From an uncultured Verrucomicrobiota bacterium (GTDB lineage Bacteria; Verrucomicrobiota; Verrucomicrobiia; Limisphaerales; UBA9464), in the NCBI GenBank assembly GCA_903907925.1, contig CAIVQB010000077.1, forward strand, positions 1-64,000: a stretch of DNA of 64,000 bases, read 5' to 3'. The notes beneath the pieces were generated by a model. That model made no database searches. It was not told the origin of the DNA and saw only the letters and a program-made list of their open reading frames with translations. Each line of letters begins with the position of its first letter. Position 1 is the stretch's first letter. The position numbers were made by a program, and so were the translations under genes. This document shows positions 1 through 6,775 of the stretch, one piece after another.

Positions 1-264
1 AATGGCGATGGCCACGTCGATCTGGCGATGACCGATACGCGCAGCCATTTTATTGAAATTATCCAGTATCGGCCCGAGACCGGTTTGAAACACGCCCTTT
101 ATTTCAAGATTTACGAACAGAAGTCATTTCGAAACGACGACGACACGAAAGACGCGGAGCCCCGTGAAGCACTCATTACAGACGTGACCGGTGACGGTTT
201 GGCCGATCTGATCCTTCTGGCGCATGATCGTTTGCTCGTTTACCCACAGGATAATGGAAAGTAG
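1..264 (+). CDS. C-terminal end of an FG-GAP/VCBS repeat protein (5' partial)
   Basis: The reading frame is open from base 1 to the TAG at 262-264, so only the last 87 residues are present. Two short acidic loops are visible, NGDGHVDLAM at the start and VTGDGLADLILL near the end. These match the calcium-binding D-x-D/N-G-x-x-D-L pattern of VCBS/FG-GAP beta-propeller repeats, which occur in large secreted or surface proteins of Planctomycetes and Verrucomicrobia. Nothing of the rest of the protein can be seen. Base composition is less GC-rich than the window after ~640, and this gene probably belongs to the same foreign-looking segment as the next one. Confidence 0.6.
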   Translation, partial: NGDGHVDLAMTDTRSHFIEIIQYRPETGLKHALYFKIYEQKSFRNDDDTKDAEPREALITDVTGDGLADLILLAHDRLLVYPQDNGK

Positions 265-399
265 CCTTCAGTCTGTTTGGTTTTCGGGCAGTTTTTTGAT
301 CAGTATCATCTGGCGAACGACGATGGCTGTCGGTATAGTCAGCGATGTTTCGCAAAACTTTTTGAATATTGCCATTTAATCGGATCGAGGATCCTCACG

Positions 400-696
400 A
401 TGAGCGACAGCATTCACGACGACCATGAATCCGCAATCGGCGATTCGGCGCTGAAAATGAGTGACTTGAAGGATCCCAATGTCCTTAAGATCTATCAGAC
501 CGGCGAATTGACCGTTGTCGGATTTGGAGGCCAGGATGTGCCCGATGAGGTATGTATTGCAGCCTATCGCGATCAGTTGTTTAAGCTGATCGAAGAACAC
601 AAATGTAAGATTCTTGCATTTGATCTGACGGGAGTCACTTCGTCCGCATCTTCAACACCTACGGACCCCGGATGCGCAAAAACGACGGCCGGGTAG
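400..696 (+). pseudogene. STAS-domain (anti-anti-sigma-like) protein, 3' end replaced at ~640
   Basis: The ATG at 400 follows a purine-rich GGATCGAGGA. The N-terminus and first half of the STAS fold read well: LTVVGFGG, VPDEVCIAAYRDQL, then [10 protein letters not shown]. The last is the strand that carries the regulatory-serine region in STAS proteins. From memory, this wording resembles short STAS proteins of Planctomycetes, which continue with IPSGMLGLL and a further ~40 residues. Here, right after DLTGV, the sequence becomes an out-of-frame reading of a sugar-nucleotide decarboxylase gene ([18 protein letters not shown]) and stops at 696. The domain is therefore cut in half and the ORF end is an artefact of the join. 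Confidence 0.6.
630..650. other. Sequence junction: planctomycete-like segment joined to verrucomicrobial segment
   Basis: Left of here the STAS reading frame is intact through DLTGV (615-635). Right of here a different frame is intact from [12 protein letters not shown] (639-674) onward. Neither partial protein has its missing half nearby. Codon use and GC content shift at the same place. A chimeric contig join is the simplest reading; a real deletion or insertion scar is possible. Confidence 0.6.
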
Positions 697-1064
697 TGCC
701 CGCCTTCATCAGCCAGGCGCTTTCCAACAAGCCCATCACCATCTTCGGCGACGGCAAACAGACCCGCAGCTTCTGCTACTACTCGGATCTCATCGAAGGC
801 ATCTACCGCCTGATGATGAGCGACACCAGCGACCCGGTGAACATCGGCAATCCGCACGAACTCACCATGCTCCAGTTCGCGCAGGAGATCATCGCCGCCA
901 CCGGTTCCCGTTCCAAAATCGTCCACAAACCGCTGCCACAGGACGATCCCAAGCAACGCCGTCCCGACATCACCCGCGCCCGAAAACTGCTGGACTGGGA
1001 ACCGAAGGTGACGCTGGCCGAAGGGCTCCAGAGCACGATCGCCTATTTCCGCGGACAGGGCTGA
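639..1064 (+). pseudogene. C-terminal half of UDP-glucuronate decarboxylase / NAD-dependent epimerase (5' truncated)
   Basis: Starting at [12 protein letters not shown] the frame reads the C-terminal half of an extended short-chain dehydrogenase of the UDP-glucuronate decarboxylase (UXS) type. Landmarks are [26 protein letters not shown], the [11 protein letters not shown] segment, and the closing [20 protein letters not shown] followed by WEP. These enzymes convert UDP-glucuronate to UDP-xylose for surface polysaccharide. The Rossmann NAD-binding half and the catalytic YxxxK are missing because the gene is cut at ~639, so the fragment cannot be functional as seen. It ends with TGA at 1062-1064. 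Confidence 0.75.
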
Positions 1065-1376
1065 TCAGCTTCGACTGCAGCGCAACGCCATACCGACGAA
1101 TCGACACCGATTCAGTCCAGAAGAAGAGATTCAGACGGGATGAACTGAATGGATGGAATCCGATCGGTTCTTCGGAACCGGGAGCGGATCCAACCGGTGA
1201 AGGCCATTCCATCTCCACTCGGCAATCCGAAACAGCCGGGCAAAGGGTCACCGATTCCAGATGAACCAATCCGATCCGACTCATTCCGTTCATTCTGTCC
1301 ATTCCGTCTCCATCAATGAATCCGTGAACATTCGTGAAATCGGTGTCCTCTGTGCTGCTTTTGAATCGCTCCGGTC
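1065..1376. other. Intergenic region between converging genes, repeat-rich
   Basis: This 312-bp gap separates the decarboxylase fragment and the sigma factor, which converge on it. No ORF with protein character was found. It holds a copy of a dispersed intergenic repeat (1264-1330) also present near 16500, and a short inverted stretch around GATCGGTTCTTCGGAACCG (1160-1180). Confidence 0.5.
1264..1330 (+). repeat. Dispersed intergenic repeat, family A, copy 1
   Basis: Shares the exact 24-bp block at 1301-1324 (core CCGTCTCCATCAATGAATCC) with 16518-16541, preceded in both copies by TTCATTCTGT and an AATCC-rich lead. Both copies lie outside genes. Confidence 0.6.
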
Positions 1377-2807
1377 TCACGGTTTCTTCGGCGCGTTGGC
1401 AGCGGTGGCCTTGCGTCCCTTTTCGAACTCGCTGAAGTCCCCCTTCGGTGAGGGAACGTTTTGAACCGAACCATCCACCAGACAATAGATCCGTTCAAAC
1501 TCACCGTCCGGTGTTTGCCGTGGGGATTTTTCCCGAAAGAAGATCAATTCCGGCTCCTCCAAGGTTACCACTCGATCGTGTGCATAGAACTCAAACAAAT
1601 CTGGCGATATTCGACCTGGGAGTAATCCCTCGGCGCTCAGACCCATTTCATTTTTCATTTCGTCGAACGTCGTCGGAAACCGATCCTGATGATCCGTTGC
1701 GAAAATCCGCGCCGCGAGGCCGAGAATCTTCGAGGCATTGATGACACTGCCCTGATGCGCGCTGAACCTCGCAAAAGACTCCAGGTAATCCGCCTTGGTC
1801 TGTGCCTGCTTCGCGCGCGCTTCTGCTGATTGCAATCGTTTCGCCAGATCCGTTTCGCCCGCCGGACGCAACCGCGCGATTTCGCCCCGCAACCGGAGCA
1901 ATTCGGCGTGCTCGTCCCGGAGCCGCGCAAGTTCTCCATCGGCAGCAGCAGCCGGTGACGTCTTTCGACTCTCCACCTCGGCCGCCAAACCGGCGACCTG
2001 CCGGCGCAGCGCCGAGTTTTCCTCGCCGATCCGGTCGACGTTGCGTTGTTGCCAGACGAACGCAGTGGCCACAACCGCACCGCCGAGAATTCCGACCGCT
2101 ATCTTGGATTTCATAAGTGTAATGATTGAAACCGTCCCCCACCCCGCCGTTGCCGCGCCCGAGAGCGCGGCCGAAGTCACAATCGCAGTCAGACCGGCCG
2201 GTGCCGCCTGGGTTCCGGCGGACACCAATGCCGCCGCCACCAGTCCGCCGCCAATCGGCACGCCCCGTTTTCGGAACGATTCCCGGAGCCGTTCCAGAGC
2301 CCGTTGCACGCGCTTCTGCGCTGCATCGTCGTTGGTGCCCAGAATCCTCCCCACTTCGGCGAAACTGCGGCCGGCCAGAAACCGCACCACCACGGCGTCC
2401 CGGTCGGATTCGCTCAATTCCGCGAGCGCCGCGTCCAACATCGACTGAAGCGCTTCCACCGCCTTCACCTCGTCCGCGGAGGGTGAATGGAGTTGTTGAT
2501 CGTGCATGGCGAGCTGCTCCCATTGACCGCGCCGAATTTCACTACGGATTTGTTTCGAGGCTGAGAGGCACGCCGCCCGGTACAGCCATCCCTCCAGAAC
2601 GGTGCTCGACGGCAGTTGCGCGGCTTTCCGGGCCAGATCGGTGAACACGATCTGGGCCACGTCCCGGGCCAGTTCCGCATTCCCGCTCACCCGCTTCGCC
2701 GCGCCCCAGACCAAATTCAGATGCCGCCGCACCAACTCGGCGAACGGCTCCTCGGCGCCCGTGGTGGCATACCGCTTCAACAGTTCATGATCCGAAATAT
2801 CCTTCAT
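1377..2807 (-). CDS. ECF-type RNA polymerase sigma factor with membrane-anchored C-terminal extension
   Basis: The start is the ATG at 2807 (MKDISDHELLKRY), with GGGTGA eight bases upstream; a GTG at 2828 is also possible. Sigma region 2 (about residues 18-85) includes FAELVRRHLNLVWGAAKRV and DVAQIVFTDLARKA. Region 4 (about 130-185) includes LSESDRDAVVVRFLAGRSFAE and an AAQKRVQRALERLR helix. After a small-residue linker comes one membrane helix (SKIAVGILGGAVVATAFVW), a coiled coil rich in E/R/L, and a C-terminal region with NASKILGLAARIFATDHQDR, followed by YCLVDGSVQ. The latter wording resembles the periplasmic part of verrucomicrobial pseudopilin-like proteins. At 476 aa it is more than twice the length of an ordinary ECF factor. 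The fusion suggests the sigma factor carries its own tether or sensor; this is inference. Confidence 0.85.
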   Translation of the reverse strand: MKDISDHELLKRYATTGAEEPFAELVRRHLNLVWGAAKRVSGNAELARDVAQIVFTDLARKAAQLPSSTVLEGWLYRAACLSASKQIRSEIRRGQWEQLAMHDQQLHSPSADEVKAVEALQSMLDAALAELSESDRDAVVVRFLAGRSFAEVGRILGTNDDAAQKRVQRALERLRESFRKRGVPIGGGLVAAALVSAGTQAAPAGLTAIVTSAALSGAATAGWGTVSIITLMKSKIAVGILGGAVVATAFVWQQRNVDRIGEENSALRRQVAGLAAEVESRKTSPAAAADGELARLRDEHAELLRLRGEIARLRPAGETDLAKRLQSAEARAKQAQTKADYLESFARFSAHQGSVINASKILGLAARIFATDHQDRFPTTFDEMKNEMGLSAEGLLPGRISPDLFEFYAHDRVVTLEEPELIFFREKSPRQTPDGEFERIYCLVDGSVQNVPSPKGDFSEFEKGRKATAANAPKKP

Positions 2808-2871
2808 GGAATCGTCACCCAGTAACACCCGCCCAACCTGATTTCCGACAACAAATCCGCAGTCGAGCCGT

Positions 2872-3000
2872 TTTCATTTTTCATTTTGCCTTTTTAATTC
2901 TGCCCCTTCGCCCTCCCCGTCAACCCTTCACGCTTCAACTCTTCAACTCTTCAACCCGCCCATTTTCCTTTTTCCTTTTTAATTTTGCCCTCCCCCCCCT
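2872..3000. repeat. Low-complexity C/T-rich tract between divergent genes
   Basis: The spacer between the sigma factor and mtnA is largely degenerate words: CTTCAACTCTTCAACTCTTC, then CATTTTCCTTTTTCC and TTTTTAATTTTGCC, the last echoing TTTTGCCTTTTTAATTC a little upstream. Related tracts occur at 10793-10845, 16308-16340, 17480-17520 and 20515-20575, and a G/A-rich version sits inside mtnA. Both genes' promoters must lie in or around it. Confidence 0.5.
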
Positions 3001-3017
3001 CGTTCTAGTCTTCCCGC

Positions 3018-4142
3018 GTGAACGTAATCGTCCGCGGTCGTGCCCGCCCTTTTCGCACGGTGGAGTTTGACGCCCGCAAGAACGCGGTGTTGCTCATCGA
3101 ACAGCGCCTGCTTCCCCATCGCTTCGAGCAGGTCGCCACCCGCACTCATCGCGACACCGCCCGCGCCATCACCGACATGATCGTCCGCGGCGCCGGTGCG
3201 ATCGGCGCCACCGCCGCCTATGGTCTGGCCCAGGGTGCCCGGGAATTCCGCGGAAACAACCTGGACCGCTTCCAGCTCCACATCGCGGCGGTGTACGAAA
3301 CGTTGAAGGAAGCGCGTCCAACCGCGGTGGATCCTATCAACGCGATGAACGACGTGCTCCGGGCGATGCGGGCGGGAAAGACGGTTCGCGAGCAACAGGA
3401 CCTCGCCGTCACCGCCGCCCGGTCGTTTGCCGACGAAGATGTCGAACATTGCCGCGCCATCGGTCTTCACGGTGCGCCGTTGATCACGGAAGGAATGCGG
3501 GTGTTGACCCATTGCAACGCCGGCTGGCTGGCGTTCGTGGACACCGGCACCGCCACGGCACCGCTCTACGCCGCACAGGCGCAGGGTCGTTCATTCCACG
3601 TGTTCTGCGACGAGACCCGACCGCGCTGCCAGGGCGCATCGCTCACCGCCTGGGAATTGTCGCAGCAAGGAATCTCTCACGACATCATCGCTGACAACGC
3701 CGCCGGCTTCCTGATGCAACGCGGCGAAATCGATCTCGTCATCGTCGGCAGCGATCGCGTCCTCGGACGCACCGGAGAGGTCGCCAACAAGATCGGGACT
3801 TACACCAAGGCCGTGCTCGCTCATCGGCACAAGATCCCCTTCTACGTGGCCATTCCGGAATCCACCATCGACTGGAACCTAAAGTCCGGCCGCGACATTC
3901 CGATCGAGGAACGTTCCGGGGACGAGGTGCTCGGAGCGTGGGGAGTTGTGGAAAGGCAAAGGGCCAATGGAAAAAGGGAAAAGGAGACCGAGCGGGTTTA
4001 TGTGCGGATTGCGAATCCGACCAGTACGGCGCGGAATCCGGGCTTCGATGTGACGCCGCCGGAATTGATCACCGGCATCATCACCCCGCAGGGAATCGTC
4101 CGGCCGAAGGAATTGCGCCGGTTGCGGCCGATCGGGAGTTGA
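3018..4142 (+). CDS. mtnA: S-methyl-5-thioribose-1-phosphate isomerase
   Basis: The 374-aa protein carries the MtnA/eIF2B-alpha-like signature set. It has VRGAGAIGATAAYGLAQGA, THCNAGWLAFVDTGTA with the catalytic cysteine, and DETRPRCQGASLTAWEL. It also has IADNAAGFLM and VGSDRVLGRTGEVANKIGTY with the catalytic aspartate. The enzyme isomerises methylthioribose-1-phosphate to methylthioribulose-1-phosphate in the methionine salvage pathway. The start is a GTG at 3018; no clear Shine-Dalgarno precedes it, since the upstream bases are a C/T tract. Residues ~310-330 hold an extra charged stretch (RQRANGKREKETER) before the conserved NPGFDVTPPELITGII. It is encoded by an A/G-rich sequence like the intergenic low-complexity tracts. 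No other salvage gene is adjacent. Confidence 0.93.
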   Translation: MNVIVRGRARPFRTVEFDARKNAVLLIEQRLLPHRFEQVATRTHRDTARAITDMIVRGAGAIGATAAYGLAQGAREFRGNNLDRFQLHIAAVYETLKEARPTAVDPINAMNDVLRAMRAGKTVREQQDLAVTAARSFADEDVEHCRAIGLHGAPLITEGMRVLTHCNAGWLAFVDTGTATAPLYAAQAQGRSFHVFCDETRPRCQGASLTAWELSQQGISHDIIADNAAGFLMQRGEIDLVIVGSDRVLGRTGEVANKIGTYTKAVLAHRHKIPFYVAIPESTIDWNLKSGRDIPIEERSGDEVLGAWGVVERQRANGKREKETERVYVRIANPTSTARNPGFDVTPPELITGIITPQGIVRPKELRRLRPIGS

Positions 4143-4356
4143 CCCGAACGAACCACGCGGGGCGTGGTACCTGTTTGGAGGGCTTGGTTCCACCCGTGCC
4201 CCATTCAATCGCGAGCCGTGTGCGACTCAAATCCGTCACTCTACCCTGGAACAGCGGATCACAAACGGGTCATTGACCGCTGGAGAGAACGATTAAGAGG
4301 ATGATTAAGATTAAGAGCTGAGGGGGAGATGCCGGCGGGTAGAGACTCTTCCGGCA
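4143..4356. other. Intergenic region with a dispersed repeat copy
   Basis: The spacer lies between the converging mtnA and the secreted-protein gene. Bases 4185-4229 are a diverged copy of repeat family B (GGTTCCACCCGTGCCCCAT..). The stretch GATTAAGAGGATGATTAAG at ~4290 is a short A/G-rich repeat. No gene seen. Confidence 0.45.
4185..4229 (+). repeat. Dispersed repeat family B, copy 1 (diverged)
   Basis: Begins GGTTCCACCCGTGCCCC and continues AATCGCGAGCCGTG. It corresponds to 46500-46540 (same strand) and 22269-22296 (opposite strand), with several substitutions relative to those two. Confidence 0.5.
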
Positions 4357-5097
4357 CTATTGGCCACTCCAATGGAGGCGGAACAGACCGCCCGCTCCAT
4401 CCAATGGAACGCTGGCGCGAAACTCGACAGGGCCCTTCTCCACAATAGTGACGGCTACTTCGCTCCACAGCGCCGCGACCCCGCCCAACGGGCGACGCTG
4501 TACCGTTGCCGCACCAAGCGATGCCGGCCAGGCGATCACGCCTTCGGTGGCGCTGACGGAAACCCACCGCCAAGCAGCCGGAAGAACCGGCTCGGTGGTC
4601 CAATTCGCCGAAAAGGTGTGAACAAGCGTTCCGTTGCTCTGCGCCACCTGGAAGACGAAGTTGGGTTGCTTCGTCCCGAAACTGAACACGTTGGTCGTCA
4701 GGACCGCCTTCGATCCGGTTCCATCGTCCACCTGCAGATCCAGGGTCACCGTTTGGGTGACCGTGAAATCGCCGCCCAAAACGAGAGTTCCACTCCCCGT
4801 TCCGTGATGACGCACGGTGTCGCCCAAGAAACTGTCGAAGACCAATCCTTCGATGGCGTAGATCGTGTTCGGAAAAGTTTGGTCGACCAACCGCAATTGA
4901 AAACGGCCCGTGGTGGGTTCAGGGATGGTGGGCCGTCCACAAATCAGGCAGTCATCCGTCGTGATGCTCCCGGGCATGATCGCGTAGGCAACGGGATCCG
5001 CTCCCACGGCCGGCAGAAGAATCAGCAGGAGAAATCCCGCCGCCGACAAAACACCGAGCATCGACTGGCACCGCTCGCGACCTGGAATCGCGATCAT
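4357..5097 (-). CDS. Secreted hypothetical protein
   Basis: I do not recognise the family. The ATG at 5097 overlaps the upstream gene's stop as ATGA, which argues for translational coupling and against the longer reading from 5121. The 246-aa product begins with a signal peptide (LGVLSAAGFLLLILLPAVGA), so it is exported. A CLICGRPTIPEP motif follows the mature N-terminus. The middle is rich in T, V, G and F alternation (LDLQVDDGTGSKAVLTTNVF), typical of beta-sandwich surface proteins. The C-terminus looks like a fibronectin- or PEP-CTERM-like beta domain without a recognisable sorting signal. It is the last gene of a five-member operon of exported proteins, so a role beside the esterase is plausible but unproven. 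Confidence 0.7.
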   Translation of the reverse strand: MIAIPGRERCQSMLGVLSAAGFLLLILLPAVGADPVAYAIMPGSITTDDCLICGRPTIPEPTTGRFQLRLVDQTFPNTIYAIEGLVFDSFLGDTVRHHGTGSGTLVLGGDFTVTQTVTLDLQVDDGTGSKAVLTTNVFSFGTKQPNFVFQVAQSNGTLVHTFSANWTTEPVLPAAWRWVSVSATEGVIAWPASLGAATVQRRPLGGVAALWSEVAVTIVEKGPVEFRASVPLDGAGGLFRLHWSGQ

Positions 5098-6743
5098 CGG
5101 GACACCTTGCAGAGGGGACAATTGACACTGTGACCGTACCGCGCGCGGAGATAGTCGGTTCCGGCTTGCACCTTCTTCTGCGCGTTGGCATCGACTGCCG
5201 CCTGCATTTCCGCCAGGCGTTCCACAAAGGTCCTGGGCTGCCAGCCGTGACGTTTCTGGGCCGCAAATTCAATCACGGCATCCGCCGGCGGTTGGGCTGA
5301 TTTCAGGAAGTCATCAAACAGGCGCACGCCGCCGTCGAGGAAGTAGTTGTCGGCATCTCCCACCCAGACATGGATCTTTCCGTGCAGCTTCGGTCCCAGC
5401 TCCGGCCAGTGATCGGCGAGGATCTGGCGCAGATCGAATTGCCTCCAATGTTCCGCCACCGTCTTGTCGATGACTCCGGTGCGCGAATCCCAGATCGGCA
5501 GCGGCAGTCCGTCTTTTCCCCGCTGACTGTAGGTGGCATTCCACGAACCCCATTGTCCGCCAGACAAGGTGTAGCGATCACCACGCCCGATGACGTTCTC
5601 CTCCTGGGTTTCGTGCCGCATGGTGAATTCGGTGTCCCCGTTCAACTGCCGCGCGCAGGGCCGTTCGAAACCGTCGCCATTCACGAATGCATTCCGGTCC
5701 TCATACAGGTTCACCAACTGCACCGCCCGGAAATCAAGCGGATCAGGAAACCCGCTCCAGCAGCCACCGAAGTAGTCCGGATAAAACACCTGCAACGCCA
5801 GCGACACCCAGCCACCGGTCGATCCACCGGCGGTGAACCGGGCGTGTGGCTGTCCGATGCAGCGGTAGGCAGCCTCGACATGGGGAATCAATTCTTCCAC
5901 CAGCGCGGTTCCATAAGGCCCATGATTGGCCGAATCCACCTGGTACGGATCACCCAGCGGACCCGCCCCGTCGACCTGGAGGACCACGAATCGTTTTGTG
6001 TCGGCGGCCAGCCAGTTCGTTCGAAACGCCGATTCGTCCTTCATCATTTTGGTTACGGTGTCGTAACGGGTCCCGAAGCCTCCGATCCGAACCAACAGCG
6101 GATACCGCCGGGTCGGTTCCGAATCCCAACCCGCCGGCAGGATTATTCCAGCCCGCAGATACATCGGACGCCCCCAGAATCGCGACAATACTTCCGAGCG
6201 AAACTTGATGAAACGGGTCAGGTCACCGTCGGGCGGAAGTGTTTCGTCCGGTACCCGCTGATCGAGTTTCAATCGGACGGGCTTCCGTTGTCCGGGTTCG
6301 AGGTGAAGCTGGACCGGTTTGGAAAAGAGATTCCCGGGGGCGTCCACCAGGAGCAGGTCACGATTGGTGGCCAGCACCGCCTGCACTTGATAGTCGCCGG
6401 GTGCCAACTCACCGAGGGTTCGGAGTGGAAAGAGCGCGCTGGAGTGATCGAGGACGGCAACGGCGCTACCACCAAACGCGGTGACATCCCGTGCGAGAAC
6501 CGGGGCCGCCTTCATACCCGTGGCACCAATTTCGTGCCGAGGCTCGCCAGAGGACGGTGCACCGAGAACCACAAACAGCCGGCCTTCCAGCGGTCCTTTC
6601 GCAGATGAAGGATCGATGGACACTTCGAACCGCAATCGGGCCGGCGCAGGGATGGGTGGACCGGGATCGAGCGCCGGATTGGCGATGCCGCGGATGCAGT
6701 CCAGCATCACGAGCAACAGCACTGCGAGGATCGGTTTCGCCAT
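5094..6743 (-). CDS. Secreted alpha/beta-hydrolase, esterase D-like
   Basis: The start chosen is the ATG at 6743, which gives a clean signal peptide (MAKPILAVLLLVMLDC); a TTG at 6779 overlapping the upstream stop is the alternative. The first ~170 residues form a beta-rich domain (FEVSIDPSS.., LGELAPGDYQVQAVL). The catalytic domain follows, with the nucleophile elbow FTAGGSTGGWVSLA, an HVWVGDADNYF strand that would carry the acid, and a histidine in QKRHGWQPRTF. This is the pattern of the putative esterase family (PF00756-like). The C-terminus ends in NCPLCKVSR, a CxxC pair echoing the CxxC of the next gene's product. Substrate is unknown; location should be periplasm or outside. Confidence 0.8.
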   Translation of the reverse strand: MAKPILAVLLLVMLDCIRGIANPALDPGPPIPAPARLRFEVSIDPSSAKGPLEGRLFVVLGAPSSGEPRHEIGATGMKAAPVLARDVTAFGGSAVAVLDHSSALFPLRTLGELAPGDYQVQAVLATNRDLLLVDAPGNLFSKPVQLHLEPGQRKPVRLKLDQRVPDETLPPDGDLTRFIKFRSEVLSRFWGRPMYLRAGIILPAGWDSEPTRRYPLLVRIGGFGTRYDTVTKMMKDESAFRTNWLAADTKRFVVLQVDGAGPLGDPYQVDSANHGPYGTALVEELIPHVEAAYRCIGQPHARFTAGGSTGGWVSLALQVFYPDYFGGCWSGFPDPLDFRAVQLVNLYEDRNAFVNGDGFERPCARQLNGDTEFTMRHETQEENVIGRGDRYTLSGGQWGSWNATYSQRGKDGLPLPIWDSRTGVIDKTVAEHWRQFDLRQILADHWPELGPKLHGKIHVWVGDADNYFLDGGVRLFDDFLKSAQPPADAVIEFAAQKRHGWQPRTFVERLAEMQAAVDANAQKKVQAGTDYLRARYGHSVNCPLCKVSR

Positions 6744-6775
6744 GTCTCGCAGGTTGCGGACGGAAACCCCGGCCG

